From positions 3,444,053 to 3,508,052 of the forward strand of contig NC_020504.1 of NCBI RefSeq assembly GCF_000349325.1: a stretch of 64,000 nucleotides of DNA, in the 5' to 3' direction. A program made the position numbers and the translations under genes. Each line of letters opens with the position of its first letter. Position 1 is the stretch's first letter. The notes under the pieces were generated by a model. That model was not told where the DNA came from. It saw only the letters and a list, made by a program, of their open reading frames with translations, and made no database searches. Positions 10,303 through 21,729 of the stretch are shown here, piece after piece. The DNA is from Streptomyces davaonensis JCM 4913. Its GTDB lineage: Bacteria > Actinomycetota > Actinomycetes > Streptomycetales > Streptomycetaceae.

Positions 10303-10749
10303 CTAGGCGACATTGACGCGCTGACCGGGCGGGGCTGCCTCAAGCCACGCGAGAAAACCGGTCAGCGCGTCTTCGCTCATGGCGAGCTCAAGCCGCGTGC
10401 CCCGGTGCAGACAGGCCAGCACGATGTGGTCGGAGAGCAGCGCCAGCTCCTCCTCGCCCTCGGGCAGCCGGCGTCCGGCGACCTCGATCGCGGCGCGCTC
10501 CAGGACGCGGCGCGGGCGGTAGGCGTAGGAGAAGACGCGGTACCACTCGATGCGGTCGCCGTTGTAGCGGGCGACACCGTAGGACCAGCCCTTGCCGCTG
10601 GTGTCGGTCTTCTCCGGGGTGTCCCAGCGGAGCGAGCAGTCGAAAGTGCCGCCGGAGCGCTGGATGAGTCTGCGGCGCAGCCCGAAGACGAACAGCCCCA
10701 GCACCACCAGGGCCACGACGATTCCGCACACAGTCAGAGCGAGGACCAT
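10303..10749 (-). CDS. DUF2550 membrane-anchored protein
   Basis: A 148-residue protein with one N-terminal membrane helix (residues 2-24) and a soluble domain containing GGTFDCSLRW, GWSYGVARYNGDRIEWYRVFSY and a C-terminal SEDALTGFLAWLEAAPPGQ. This is the DUF2550 family, conserved next to the ATP synthase operon in actinobacteria; the function is unknown. A GTG two codons upstream (10755) is an equal alternative start. It lies downstream of atpC but beyond that operon's terminator, and converges on the chitinase gene with a 16-bp gap. Confidence 0.9.
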   Translation of the reverse strand: MVLALTVCGIVVALVVLGLFVFGLRRRLIQRSGGTFDCSLRWDTPEKTDTSGKGWSYGVARYNGDRIEWYRVFSYAYRPRRVLERAAIEVAGRRLPEGEEELALLSDHIVLACLHRGTRLELAMSEDALTGFLAWLEAAPPGQRVNVA

Positions 10750-10820
10750 CGACACCGACCTCCTCGTCTCCTAGGTACCTGCGGATCAGGTAACGGAACG
10801 TAAAAAACATCCATATCTGC

Positions 10821-10868
10821 CTCAGCCGCGGCCGGCACCGGATCGCTCCGGTCCCAGCCGCGGCTGAG
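10821..10868 (-). terminator. Rho-independent terminator of the atp operon
   Basis: A perfect 12-bp outer stem (10821-10832 with 10857-10868) encloses a second 6-bp stem (10837-10842 with 10847-10852). On the minus strand it is followed within 15 nt by a run of six T residues, unusual in this GC-rich genome. It begins 31 nt beyond the atpC stop. Confidence 0.9.
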
Positions 10869-10899
10869 TGACATCATCGCGTGGGCGCGACCCGCAGTG

Positions 10900-11274
10900 T
10901 CAGCGGGCAGCCGCCGCACGCAGGCGGACATCGGCGCGACGCTCGGCGGAGGCGTCGGCCTCCGACTTCGCGCGCTCCAGCGCCCGCTCCGCGCGCTGGA
11001 CATCGATCTCGTCCGACAGCTCGGCGATCTCGGCCAGCAGCGACAGCTTGTTGTCGGCGAACGAGATGAAACCGCCGTGCACCGCGGCGACGACCGTTGC
11101 ACCTTCACTCGTACGGATGGTCACCGGGCCCGACTCCAGCACACCGAGCAGCGGCTGGTGACCGGGCATGACGCCGATGTCGCCGGACGTGGTGCGCGCG
11201 ACGACCAGGGTGGCCTGCCCGGACCAGACCTCTCGGTCGGCCGCGACCAGCGCGACGTGCAGCTCAGCAGCCAA
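10900..11274 (-). CDS. atpC: F-type ATP synthase epsilon subunit
   Basis: A 124-residue F1 epsilon subunit, part of the rotor stalk, which couples gamma rotation to catalysis and can inhibit ATP hydrolysis. The N-terminal beta-sandwich is recognisable: AAELHVALVAADREVWSGQA, GDIGVMPGHQPLLG and VVAAVHGGFISFADNKLSLL. A helical C-terminus rich in Ala, Glu and Arg follows. It is the last gene of the operon. Unlike the other junctions, a strong hairpin lies between atpD and this gene. Confidence 0.96.
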   Translation of the reverse strand: MAAELHVALVAADREVWSGQATLVVARTTSGDIGVMPGHQPLLGVLESGPVTIRTSEGATVVAAVHGGFISFADNKLSLLAEIAELSDEIDVQRAERALERAKSEADASAERRADVRLRAAAAR

Positions 11275-11340
11275 GGGTGGCTCCTCGGGTCACCACCCGG
11301 CGGTTGTGCCGGGTGTTGGTTACAAGTCTAGTAGGCGTGA

Positions 11341-11371
11341 AAGAGGGGGCGGGACGTACCCGCCCCCTCTT
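11341..11371 (-). promoter_or_regulatory. Strong intercistronic hairpin between atpD and atpC
   Basis: A perfect 13-bp inverted repeat (11341-11353 and 11359-11371) with a 5-nt loop in the 111-bp gap between atpD and atpC. No T-run follows. It could attenuate transcription into atpC or protect the 3' end of upstream mRNA. Confidence 0.75.
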
Positions 11372-11385
11372 CAAGAGCGCGAGGC

Positions 11386-12822
<1,437 letters not shown>

Positions 12823-13740
12823 TTACCTGTCACTCCCCGCGCTCGCGTCGGCCAGGGCTGCGGAGCCACCGACGATCTCGCTGATTTCCTGGGTGATTTC
12901 GGCCTGGCGGGCCGCGTTCGCAAGCCGGGAGAGGCTCTCGATGAGCTCTCCGGCGTTGTCGGTGGCCGACTTCATCGCGCGCCGCGTGGCGGCGTGCTTG
13001 GAGGCGGCCGACTGGAGCAGCGCGTTGTAGATACGGCTCTCCACGTAGCGCGGCAGAAGGGCGTCGAGGACGTCCTCCGCCGACGGCTCGAAGTCGAACA
13101 GCGGAAGGATCTCGCCCTTCGGCGCCGCCTCCTTCGCCACGTCTTCGAGGCTGAGCGGCAGCAGACGGTCGTCGAGCGCCGTCTGCGTCATCATCGAGAC
13201 GAACTCGGTGAAGACGATGTGGAGTTCGTCCACGCCGCCGTCGGCCGTGTCCTTCTCGATGGCCTCGATGAGCGGTGCCGCGACCTGCTTGGCGTCCGCG
13301 TACGTCGGCTCGTCCGTGAACCCGGTCCACGACTCCGAGACCTTGCGCTCACGGAAGTTGTAGTGCGCAAGGCCACGCCGGCCGACGATGTACGTGTCGA
13401 CCTGCTTGCCCTCGCGCTCCAGGCGCTCGGTCAGCAGCTCCGCCGCCTTGATGGCGTTGGAGTTGAAGGCACCGGCGAGACCACGGTCGCTCGTCAGGAG
13501 CAGCACCGCGGACCGCGTGACCGTCTCGGCCTGGGTGGTCAGCGGGTGCTTGGTGTTCGAGCCGGTACCGACCGCCGTGACCGCGCGGGTCAGTTCCTTC
13601 GCGTACGGCGTGGAGGCCGCCACCTTGCGCTGCGCCTTGACGACGCGCGAGGCGGCGATCATCTCCATCGCCTTCGTGATCTTCTTGGTCGCGGTGACGG
13701 ATCGGATGCGACGCTTGTAGACCCGGAGCTGGGCTCCCAT
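12823..13740 (-). CDS. atpG: F-type ATP synthase gamma subunit
   Basis: A 305-residue central-stalk subunit. The characteristic N-terminal helix [20 protein letters not shown] and the C-terminal [28 protein letters not shown] are intact. The protein is about 20 residues longer than E. coli gamma, with a short acidic insertion (KDTADGGVD region), as is usual in actinobacteria. It lies between atpA (21-bp gap) and atpD (0 bp). Confidence 0.97.
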   Translation of the reverse strand: MGAQLRVYKRRIRSVTATKKITKAMEMIAASRVVKAQRKVAASTPYAKELTRAVTAVGTGSNTKHPLTTQAETVTRSAVLLLTSDRGLAGAFNSNAIKAAELLTERLEREGKQVDTYIVGRRGLAHYNFRERKVSESWTGFTDEPTYADAKQVAAPLIEAIEKDTADGGVDELHIVFTEFVSMMTQTALDDRLLPLSLEDVAKEAAPKGEILPLFDFEPSAEDVLDALLPRYVESRIYNALLQSAASKHAATRRAMKSATDNAGELIESLSRLANAARQAEITQEISEIVGGSAALADASAGSDR

Positions 13741-13761
13741 GAGTCAGGTCCCTTCCTTACG

Positions 13762-15369
13762 TCACTTGGAGGCGCTGGTCGCCTTCGGGGCGACCGGGGC
13801 GTCCTCGCCGAGCAGCTTGCCGTCCGACGTCTCGAACTGCTTCTTGAAGTCCGCGATGGCGTCGGCGACAGCGGTGAGGGTGTCGTCCGAGAGCTTGCCG
13901 CCCTCCTTGATGGAGGTCATGAGGCCCTGCTCCTTGCGGTGCAGGTACTCCAGCAGCTCCTTCTCGAAGCGGCGGATGTCGGCGACCGGCACCTCGTCCA
14001 TCTTGCCGGTGGTGCCGGCCCAGACGGAGACGACCTGGTCCTCGGTGGACATCGGCTGGTACTGAGCCTGCTTCAGCAGCTCGACCATCCGCTGACCGCG
14101 CTCCAGCTGCGACTTCGACGCGGCGTCCAGGTCGGAACCGAAGGCGGCGAACGCCTCCAGCTCACGGAACTGGGCGAGGTCCACGCGGAGGCGACCGGAG
14201 ACCTGCTTCATCGCCTTGTGCTGCGCGGAACCACCGACTCGGGAGACGGAGATACCGACGTTCAGCGCGGGGCGCTGACCGGCGTTGAACAGGTCCGACT
14301 CCAGGAAGCACTGGCCGTCGGTGATGGAGATGACGTTGGTCGGGATGAACGCCGAGACGTCGTTGGCCTTCGTCTCGACGATCGGCAGACCGGTCATCGA
14401 GCCGGCGCCCATGTCGTCGGAGAGCTTCGCGCAGCGCTCCAGCAGACGGGAGTGCAGGTAGAAGACGTCACCCGGGTAGGCCTCACGGCCCGGCGGACGG
14501 CGCAGCAGAAGCGACACGGCGCGGTAGGCGTCGGCCTGCTTGGACAGGTCGTCGAAGATGATGAGGACGTGCTTGCCCTCGTACATCCACTGCTGACCGA
14601 TGGCCGAACCGGTGTACGGCGCCAGGTACTTGAAGCCGGCCGGGTCGGACGCCGGGGCGGCGACGATGGTCGTGTACTCCAGCGCGCCGTTCTCCTCCAG
14701 CGCGCGGCGGACCGACGCGATCGTCGAGCCCTTCTGGCCGATGGCGACGTAGATGCAGCGGACCTGCTTGTTCGGGTCGCCGGTGCGCCAGTTGTCGCGC
14801 TGGTTGATGATCGTGTCGACGGCCAGGGCGGTCTTGCCGGTCTGACGGTCACCGATGATCAGCTGACGCTGGCCACGGCCGATCGGGGTCATCGCGTCGA
14901 CGGCCTTGTAGCCGGTCTCCATCGGCTCGTGCACCGACTTGCGCTGCATGACCGTGGGGGCCTGCAGCTCAAGGGCACGACGACCGCTGGTCTCGATCTC
15001 GCCGAGGCCGTCGATCGGGTTGCCGAGCGGGTCGACGACGCGGCCGAGGTAGCCCTCGCCGACGGCCACGGAGAGCACCTCACCGGTGCGCTGCACCGGC
15101 TGGCCCTCCTCGATGCCGCTGAACTCACCGAGGACGATGGCACCGATCTCGCGCTCTTCGAGGTTGAGCGCGAGGCCGAGGGTGCCGTCCTCGAACTTCA
15201 GCAGTTCGTTGGCCATGGCCGAGGGCAGACCCTCGACCTTCGCGATGCCGTCGCCGGCAAGGGTGACCGTACCGACCTCCTCGCGCGAGGCCGCGTCCGG
15301 CTTGTACGACTGGACGAAGGTCTCCAGTGCGTCCCGGATCTCCTCCGGCCGGATCGTGAGCTCCGCCAT
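13762..15369 (-). CDS. atpA: F-type ATP synthase alpha subunit
   Basis: A 535-residue non-catalytic nucleotide-binding subunit of F1. It shows the P-loop [15 protein letters not shown], the signature [20 protein letters not shown] and the Gln-rich N-terminal alpha domain. The C-terminus has a Lys/Ala/Ser tail ([10 protein letters not shown]) usual for the genus. The ATG at 15369 (MAELTIRP) was chosen over an upstream in-frame start at 15408. The 126-bp gap before it contains a 7-bp GC hairpin at 15418-15434. Confidence 0.97.
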   Translation of the reverse strand: MAELTIRPEEIRDALETFVQSYKPDAASREEVGTVTLAGDGIAKVEGLPSAMANELLKFEDGTLGLALNLEEREIGAIVLGEFSGIEEGQPVQRTGEVLSVAVGEGYLGRVVDPLGNPIDGLGEIETSGRRALELQAPTVMQRKSVHEPMETGYKAVDAMTPIGRGQRQLIIGDRQTGKTALAVDTIINQRDNWRTGDPNKQVRCIYVAIGQKGSTIASVRRALEENGALEYTTIVAAPASDPAGFKYLAPYTGSAIGQQWMYEGKHVLIIFDDLSKQADAYRAVSLLLRRPPGREAYPGDVFYLHSRLLERCAKLSDDMGAGSMTGLPIVETKANDVSAFIPTNVISITDGQCFLESDLFNAGQRPALNVGISVSRVGGSAQHKAMKQVSGRLRVDLAQFRELEAFAAFGSDLDAASKSQLERGQRMVELLKQAQYQPMSTEDQVVSVWAGTTGKMDEVPVADIRRFEKELLEYLHRKEQGLMTSIKEGGKLSDDTLTAVADAIADFKKQFETSDGKLLGEDAPVAPKATSASK

Positions 15370-15495
15370 CTGGGTTCCCTGCTCTCCTTGTTGGGCCCGA
15401 AGTTTCACTTTGGGGGTCTGGGGGCGACCCCCAGGATTCTTCTGTACGGCCCAACCAGGGCCGTCGAAAGTACGTACTGCGTATTGAGTTACTGC

Positions 15496-16311
15496 TCAGC
15501 CCGCCAGGCGGCGGCCGGCGTCCTCGATGCGGTCGGCGAGGGAGCCGTTGATGACCTCGTCACCGACCTGCACCCGGATCCCGCCGAGGACCTCGGGGTC
15601 CACGTCGAGGTTGAGGTGCATCCGACGCCCGTAGAGCTTCGCCAGCGAGGCGCCGAGGCGCTGCTTCTGGCCGTCGCTCAGCGGAACCGCGGAGGTGACC
15701 ACGGCGACCATGCGGTCCCGGCGCTCGGCGGCGAGCTTGGACAGGGACTCCAGTCCCGACTCCAGGCTACGTCCACGCGGCGCGGTCACAAGGCGCGTCA
15801 CCAGACGCTCGGTGGTCGCGGCCGCCCGGCTGCCGAGCAGGCTGCGCAGCAGCTCGCTCTTGGCCGAGGTGCTCGCCGAGCGGTTGGTCAGCGCGGCCCG
15901 CAGCTCGGTGTTGGAGGAGACGATCCGGCCGAACCGGAACAGCTCGTCCTCGACGCTGTCGAGCGTGCCCGCACGCTGGGCGGCGGTGAGGTCGGCGATG
16001 TCCGCCAGCTGCTCCAGGGCGTCGACCAGGTCGCGCGACTGCGACCAGCGGGAGCGCACCAGACCGGCCAGCAGGTCCGCGGTCTCGCCGCCGACCTGGC
16101 CGCCGAGCAGCCGCTGGGCCAGCTCGGCCTTGGCCTCACCGGCCTGCGCCGGGTCGGTGAGGACCCGACGCAGCGACACCTCGCGGTCGAGCAGCGCGGT
16201 GACGGCCGCCAGCTCGTCGGCGAGCTGCGCCGCGTCCACGGACGTGTTGTCCGTCAGCGCGTCGAGACGCTCACGTCCGGCTGCCAGGGCCTCGCGGCTC
16301 GCTCCGTTCAT
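15496..16311 (-). CDS. atpH: F-type ATP synthase delta subunit
   Basis: A 271-residue peripheral-stalk subunit (OSCP). The C-terminal core is recognisable: VTSAVPLSDGQKQRLGASLAKLYGR and LDVDPEVLGGIRVQVGDEVINGSL. At 271 residues it is longer than the roughly 180-residue E. coli delta because of an N-terminal extension, a normal feature of streptomycetes; it is not the b-delta fusion of mycobacteria. The start overlaps the atpF stop by 4 bp (ATGA). Confidence 0.96.
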   Translation of the reverse strand: MNGASREALAAGRERLDALTDNTSVDAAQLADELAAVTALLDREVSLRRVLTDPAQAGEAKAELAQRLLGGQVGGETADLLAGLVRSRWSQSRDLVDALEQLADIADLTAAQRAGTLDSVEDELFRFGRIVSSNTELRAALTNRSASTSAKSELLRSLLGSRAAATTERLVTRLVTAPRGRSLESGLESLSKLAAERRDRMVAVVTSAVPLSDGQKQRLGASLAKLYGRRMHLNLDVDPEVLGGIRVQVGDEVINGSLADRIEDAGRRLAG

Positions 16312-16856
16312 CGCGTGGCCTCGGCCTTCTCCTCGAGCTCGTCGAGGAAGCGGTCGATGACACGGCTCTGGCGGGCGTGGTCCTCGAGGGACTCGCCGAC
16401 GAGCTTGCCGGCCAGGTCGGTGGCGAGCTTGCCCACGTCCTGACGCAGCGCGGAGGACGCGGCCTTGCGGTCGGCGTCGATCTGGGCGTGGCCCGCGGCG
16501 ACGATCTCCTCGCGCTGGCGCTGGCCCTCCGCACGCATCTCGGCGATGAGCGCGGCACCCTGCTCCTGCGCCTCCTGGCGCAGACGCGCGGCCTCGTGCC
16601 GGGCCTCGGCGAGCTGTGCCTTGTACTGCTCAAGGACGCTCTGGGCCTCGACCTTCATGGCCTCGGCCTCTTCGATACCGCCTTCGATCGCCGCGCGGCG
16701 CTCCTCCAGAACCTTGTTGATGTTCGGGAGCAGCTTCTTCCAGAAGAAGAAGAACACGATGGCGAAGGCGATGGTGCCGACGAGCAGCTCGGGGCCCGGA
16801 GGAACGAGCGGGTTCTGCTCTTCCTCGGACGCCAGCTGTACCAGGTTGGCGATCAC
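16308..16856 (-). CDS. atpF: F-type ATP synthase b subunit
   Basis: A 182-residue peripheral-stalk subunit. One membrane helix (about residues 25-45, LLVGTIAFAIVFFFFWKKLLP) precedes a long charged coiled coil rich in Glu, Arg, Gln and Ala that reaches up to F1. It overlaps atpH by 4 bp and follows atpE after 38 bp. Confidence 0.97.
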   Translation of the reverse strand: MIANLVQLASEEEQNPLVPPGPELLVGTIAFAIVFFFFWKKLLPNINKVLEERRAAIEGGIEEAEAMKVEAQSVLEQYKAQLAEARHEAARLRQEAQEQGAALIAEMRAEGQRQREEIVAAGHAQIDADRKAASSALRQDVGKLATDLAGKLVGESLEDHARQSRVIDRFLDELEEKAEATR

Positions 16857-16894
16857 ATCAGTGCCTTTCGTCGATTCGTGTCAGTAAGGGTTGA

Positions 16895-17149
<255 letters not shown>

Positions 17150-17202
17150 TTACGGACCGGTGGGGGTTGATCACCGGACGATCAGGGGTGGTGGTGCTGG
17201 GC

Positions 17203-18021
17203 TCAGTGGTGCTCGGCGAGAGCGCCCTGAATGTACGAGCAGGCGAGGAGCACGAAGACGTACGCCTGGACCGCCTGCACGAAAAGCTCGAAGAGGATCA
17301 TGATGATCGTCATCACGAAGGAGACACCGGCCGCCGGGATCATCCAGCTGTTCAGCAGGTACCAGGAGGCGACGGTGAACATCACCAGCATCAGGTGACC
17401 GGCGAACATGTTCGCGAAGAGTCGCACGGCGTGCGTGAACGGGCGGACCAGGACGTTCGAGAAGAACTCGATGACCACGACGAGCGGCAGGACCGCGCCG
17501 AGCGACTTGTCGTAGCCGGTGAGGTTCTTGAAGCCACCGACGAAGCCGTGCTTCTTGAACGTCAGCGACATCCACACGATGTAGACGACGGCCGCGAGGA
17601 CGATCGGGTACGCGATGATCGACGACACCGGGAACTGTGCCAGCGGAATCACGGACCAGATGTTCATGATCCAGATGAAGAAGAACAGCGAGACCATCAG
17701 GGGGACGTACTTCTCGCCCTCCTTCTTGCCGAGGGTCTCGTAGACGATGCCGCGGCGCACGAAGTCGTAACCGGCCTCGCCGACCATCTGCAGCTTGCCC
17801 GGGACCACCTTGGCCTTGCCGAACGCAGCCCAGAAGAAGCTGGTGACAAGGAGAGTGGTGACGAGCGCGAGCAGCATCACCTTGTTGAACTCGAACCCGC
17901 CAACCGTGGCGATCGGCTCGAAGAGGAACGAGTGCAGGCCCGGAGCCGGAAAACCACACCCGTTGTCGGACATGATCCGACAGCTCCAGTCAAAGGCGAG
18001 CTGGGTCTGGTCAGCACTCAC
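17203..18021 (-). CDS. atpB: F-type ATP synthase a subunit
   Basis: A 272-residue integral membrane stator subunit that forms the proton half-channels. Conserved segments include PFTHAVRLFANMFAGHLML, with the essential Arg, and the C-terminal FVQAVQAYVFVLLACSYIQGAL. The start is GTG at 18021, preceded by AAGGAG at a 7-nt spacing; an upstream in-frame ATG at 18057 has no such site and would insert an atypical leader. Confidence 0.95.
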   Translation of the reverse strand: MSADQTQLAFDWSCRIMSDNGCGFPAPGLHSFLFEPIATVGGFEFNKVMLLALVTTLLVTSFFWAAFGKAKVVPGKLQMVGEAGYDFVRRGIVYETLGKKEGEKYVPLMVSLFFFIWIMNIWSVIPLAQFPVSSIIAYPIVLAAVVYIVWMSLTFKKHGFVGGFKNLTGYDKSLGAVLPLVVVIEFFSNVLVRPFTHAVRLFANMFAGHLMLVMFTVASWYLLNSWMIPAAGVSFVMTIIMILFELFVQAVQAYVFVLLACSYIQGALAEHH

Positions 18022-18246
18022 CGCGGGCTCCTTCGGCGTGACGCATAGGTACGGCAACCTCGTTGTGTCGGCGCGGCGCGCAGCCGCGGGTCGGCACCGG
18101 ACTGGTGTTACGGATGTGAGGGCGGCTCTGGGGCATCAAGCCTCGCGATCGAGCAGGCGTCAGCTTGGATGCCCGCGCCCGCGATGCCGCAGTTGGCACC
18201 GGACGATAGCAGGAGTTCCCCCAGGCCTTTATCCCGCCCCTACCCC

Positions 18247-18684
18247 TCACGACGACGGCCCTGTCTTCTCGGTCTTCTCGCTCTTCGTGGAGTCCGGGTC
18301 GATGTAGAAGAGCTTGGCCTTCATATGCGCACGAGCCTGCGCGGCCATCCACACGACGGTGGCGACGACGAGCGAAATCGCGAACGCCTTCGCGTTGAAG
18401 AGAGAGGTGTCCTTGAAGAGGGCGACGAAGATCAGGAGAAGCAGGAGCTGGGCGACGTAGAGCATCAACCCCATGGCCTGGAACAACTGCGGGAGCGTTT
18501 TTGCCGTCCACTGCAGAACGTACAGGCCGATTCCCATGAACAGGATGGCGAGCAGTGTGCCGACCGCCGCACCGATCGCCCCCTTGCCGCCGGCTACCGC
18601 AGCGCTGACGGCGACGACAATCGCGCCGGCAGCCGCTGTGGGCACAGCGCATTGAAGGAGGTTCCGGGCGTCATTGGACGGCAT
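18247..18684 (-). CDS. atpI: ATP synthase accessory protein I
   Basis: A 145-residue small membrane protein with four hydrophobic helices (about residues 13-33, 36-56, 70-92 and 97-117) and a charged Lys/Glu/Ser tail. Its position as first gene of the atp operon, 225 bp before atpB, and its membrane profile match AtpI, thought to help c-ring assembly. Sequence similarity between AtpI proteins is weak, so context carries much of the call. Confidence 0.82.
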   Translation of the reverse strand: MPSNDARNLLQCAVPTAAAGAIVVAVSAAVAGGKGAIGAAVGTLLAILFMGIGLYVLQWTAKTLPQLFQAMGLMLYVAQLLLLLIFVALFKDTSLFNAKAFAISLVVATVVWMAAQARAHMKAKLFYIDPDSTKSEKTEKTGPSS

Positions 18685-18860
18685 GGCGGCAACTCCGCTT
18701 TCACAGGGGGCAGGGGTGTCGTCATGGACGAGCGTAGTCCCGGGCCGAGCGGGAAACTCACTCCGATGGACCGTCGCACTACGGTCCTTCGGCTCTATCC
18801 CGGGTTCTCGTGAACCGTATCACAAACTATTTGATGAGGTCTTTACCTGGCGAGTGTGCT

Positions 18861-18886
18861 CGCTGTCACACATGAGAGTGACAGCG
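18861..18886 (-). terminator. Inverted repeat after the wecA-like gene
   Basis: A 9-bp perfect inverted repeat (18861-18869 and 18878-18886) with an 8-nt loop. It lies in the 297-bp gap between the wecA-like stop and atpI, in comparatively AT-rich sequence. It may end the upstream unit; the atp promoter should lie between it and 18685, but I could not assign -10 and -35 boxes convincingly. Confidence 0.45.
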
Positions 18887-18981
18887 CGCGTATGTGCAGG
18901 AACGGTGCCTCTTTGTCTGATATTGCACCGCTTCGTTCCCCCACGATTTGGCAATGCTCTAGTCAGATTCTTACCTTGCCG

Positions 18982-20295
18982 TCAGCGCGACGTTCCGGCT
19001 TTACGCCGGTCCAGGTGGCGCGAACGAGCACCGAGAGCGGTGGCACCGTTGACCCCGGCAGGCACCGGAGTGCGGGGTTCCTCCAGCGCGGTCTGCGGAG
19101 TGGCCGCCGCCGGTTCCGCAACGGGCGCACGGCGCCGGTAGCGCGGCGGCACGAAGGCCTGGGCCCAGCGCGGGGCGCGCGGGGTGAAGCGCGGGAGCAG
19201 CAGCAGGACAAGACCGATGGCGCTGAGGAACACCACGCCCAGCACGATCCACATGGACGCCGAGTTCACCGAGTAGGCCAGGGCGCCGAAGGCGATCAGC
19301 GCGGACCAGAAGTACATGATGAGGACGGCCCGGCTGTGCGAGTGGCCGATCTCCAGCAGCCGGTGGTGCAGATGGCCCCGGTCCGCCGCGAACGGGGACT
19401 GGCCGCGCCAGGTGCGCCGCACGATCGCCAGCACCAGGTCCGCGGCCGGGATCGCGATGATGGTCAGCGGCAGCAGCAGCGGGATGTACACCGGCACCGT
19501 CTGGTGCACGGCCGCCTTCTCCGAGCCCGCGAACAGCTTCAGCGCGTCCGGGTCGACCTGACCCGTGATGGAGATCGCACCCGCCGCCAGCACCAGGCCG
19601 ATCAGCATCGAGCCGGAGTCGCCCATGAAAATCCGCGCCGGGTGCATGTTGTGCGGCAGGAAGCCCAGGCACATGCCCATCAGGATCGCCGAGAACAGCG
19701 TGGCCGGGGCGGCGGCCTCGATGCCGTACGACACCCAGACGCGGTAGGCGTAGAGGAAGAACGCGGCCGAGGCGATGCACACCATGCCGGCCGCGAGGCC
19801 GTCGAGGCCGTCGACGAAGTTGACCGCGTTGATGGTGATGACGACCAGCGCCACCGTCAGCAGGGTGCCCTGCCACTGGGTCAGCGCCACCGAACCGAAG
19901 CCGGGGATGGGCAGCCACAGGATGGTCAGACCCTGCATGACCATGACGCCGGCGGCGATCATCTGGCCGCCCAGCTTGATCAGGGCGTCGATCTCGAACT
20001 TGTCGTCCAGGACACCGATCAGCCAGATCAGCGCGGCGCCCGAGAGCAGGGCGCGCGGTTCGTTGGAGTTCTCGAAGACGGTGCTGAGGTTCGCCAGATG
20101 GTCGGCGACGAGCAGACCCGCGCACAGCCCGAAGAACATGGCGATACCGCCGAGGCGCGGAGTGGGTTCCCGGTGCACGTCACGTGCCCGGATCTCCGGC
20201 ATCGCCCCGGCCACGATCGCGAACTTCCGCACCGGCCCCGTGAGCAGGTACGTCACCGCGGCCGTGATGCAGAGCGTCAGCAGGTATTCACGCAC
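18982..20295 (-). CDS. Undecaprenyl/decaprenyl-phosphate GlcNAc-1-phosphate transferase (MraY/WecA family)
   Basis: A 437-residue polytopic enzyme that transfers a sugar-1-phosphate from a UDP-sugar to a polyprenyl phosphate, the first step in building cell-wall linkage units or glycans. Visible family motifs are TPRLGGIAMF, the Asp-rich VLDDKFEID and INAVNFVDGLDGLAAG. About eleven membrane helices occupy the first 340 residues; the C-terminal 70 residues are a soluble Arg/Pro-rich tail. The GTG at 20295 (VREYLLTLC) is preferred to 20334. It closely resembles the mycobacterial Rv1302-type enzyme. It is located between glyA and atpI. Confidence 0.9.
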   Translation of the reverse strand: MREYLLTLCITAAVTYLLTGPVRKFAIVAGAMPEIRARDVHREPTPRLGGIAMFFGLCAGLLVADHLANLSTVFENSNEPRALLSGAALIWLIGVLDDKFEIDALIKLGGQMIAAGVMVMQGLTILWLPIPGFGSVALTQWQGTLLTVALVVITINAVNFVDGLDGLAAGMVCIASAAFFLYAYRVWVSYGIEAAAPATLFSAILMGMCLGFLPHNMHPARIFMGDSGSMLIGLVLAAGAISITGQVDPDALKLFAGSEKAAVHQTVPVYIPLLLPLTIIAIPAADLVLAIVRRTWRGQSPFAADRGHLHHRLLEIGHSHSRAVLIMYFWSALIAFGALAYSVNSASMWIVLGVVFLSAIGLVLLLLPRFTPRAPRWAQAFVPPRYRRRAPVAEPAAATPQTALEEPRTPVPAGVNGATALGARSRHLDRRKAGTSR

Positions 20296-20424
20296 GGGCT
20301 TCCCCACAGGTCTCGCTGGCCATCTCAGCCCCACACCCTAGCGATGCGCGCATATGGTTGGGGACTTCCGGGTAGCGACGATGGTTGCACGTGAGCCTGT
20401 GCACACGGGTGCGTCTACCCAGGC

Positions 20425-21663
20425 TCAGCCGGGATAGGGCGGAAATCCCCCGGCAAGATCCCGCACTTCTTCACGTGCCGCGACCGCCTCGGCCTCGCCC
20501 CGCAGCACCCCCGCGATCAGCGCACTGACCTGGGCCATCTCCCGCTCCCCCATGCCCTGAGTGGTCAGCGCGGCGGTGCCCAGGCGCAGGCCGCGGGCGT
20601 CACCGTGGGGAAGAGCACAGCAGTCCAGGACGATTCCGGCGGCGGCGAGCAGTCCGCGGCCGGTGCGGCCGTCGACGCCGAGGGGTGCCGGGTCGGCGGT
20701 GATGAGATGGGTGTCGGTGCCACCCGTGGTGACGACGAGCCCCTCGGCGGCAAGCCCTGCGGCGAGCACGCGCGCATTGGCGACCACCTGATGGGCGTAC
20801 GCGGTGAACGCCGGTGTTGCCGCCTCGCCGAACGCGACGGCCTTCGCGGCGATGGTGTGCATCTGCGCGCCGCCCTGGGTGAAGGGGAACACGGCCCGGT
20901 CGACCCGTTCGGCGAGCTCGGCGCCGCACAGGATCATCCCGCCGCGCGGCCCGCGCAGCACCTTGTGGGTGGTGGCGCACACGATGTCGGCGTACGGCAG
21001 CGGGCTGGGCGCCGCTCCCCCGGCGACCAGGCCGATGGGATGGGCGGCGTCGGCGATGAGATAGGCGCCCACCTCGTCGGCGACCTCGCGGAAGAAGGCG
21101 TAGTCGATGTGGCGGGGGTAGCTGATGGACCCGCACACGATGGCCTTGGGCCGATGGTTGCGGGCCAGCGTCCGCACCTGCTCGTAGTCGAGGAGCCCGG
21201 TCTCCCCGTCGACGCCGTAGGGGACGAAGTCGAACCAGCGGCCGGAGAAGTTGGCGGGCGAACCGTGGGTGAGATGGCCGCCGTAGGGCAGGCCGAGGGC
21301 GAGGACGGTGTCGCCGGGGCGCAGCAGGGCCGCGTAGGCGGCGAGCACGGCCGAAGAGCCCGAGTGGGCCTGGACGTTGGCGTGTTCGGCGCCGAACAGG
21401 GCCTTGGCGCGGTCCACGGCGATCCGCTCGGCGACGTCGACGATCTCGCAGCCGCCGTGGTACCGGGAGCCGGGATAGCCCTCGGCGTACTTGTTGGCGA
21501 GCGGTGAGCCGAGCGCGGCCAGCACGGCCGGCGAGGTGAAGTTCTCGGCGGCGATCAGCTGGAGGGTGCTCGCCTGCCGCTCCCGTTCCCCGAGCAGGAT
21601 CTCCGCCAGCTCGGGATCCTGCCGACGCAGGACATCGGCCTCTAGGACAGGGATGACCGACAT
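20425..21663 (-). CDS. glyA: Serine hydroxymethyltransferase
   Basis: A 412-residue PLP enzyme that interconverts serine and glycine while charging tetrahydrofolate with a one-carbon unit. It has the substrate-binding TLQLIAAENFTSPAVL, KYAEGYPGSRYHGG, YGGHLTHG and the PLP-lysine motif CATTHKVLRGPRGGMILC. All are intact. It is somewhat divergent from housekeeping GlyA (for example FPFTQGGAQMHTI), so the genome may also contain another copy. It lies in the run prfA-prmC-sua5-phosphatase-glyA-wecA with short gaps. Confidence 0.93.
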   Translation of the reverse strand: MSVIPVLEADVLRRQDPELAEILLGERERQASTLQLIAAENFTSPAVLAALGSPLANKYAEGYPGSRYHGGCEIVDVAERIAVDRAKALFGAEHANVQAHSGSSAVLAAYAALLRPGDTVLALGLPYGGHLTHGSPANFSGRWFDFVPYGVDGETGLLDYEQVRTLARNHRPKAIVCGSISYPRHIDYAFFREVADEVGAYLIADAAHPIGLVAGGAAPSPLPYADIVCATTHKVLRGPRGGMILCGAELAERVDRAVFPFTQGGAQMHTIAAKAVAFGEAATPAFTAYAHQVVANARVLAAGLAAEGLVVTTGGTDTHLITADPAPLGVDGRTGRGLLAAAGIVLDCCALPHGDARGLRLGTAALTTQGMGEREMAQVSALIAGVLRGEAEAVAAREEVRDLAGGFPPYPG

Positions 21664-21729
21664 GATGGGCTCCGGGGCGTCGACGGTGACGTAGCACCAA
21701 TGTAGGCCCGCCCCCCGCGCCCCGCTCGG

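Noticed and set aside
20425..21663. A PLP aminotransferase unrelated to serine hydroxymethyltransferase
   Set aside because: AENFTSPAVL, the YPGSRYHGG loop and TTHKVLRGPRGG are specific for the GlyA family.
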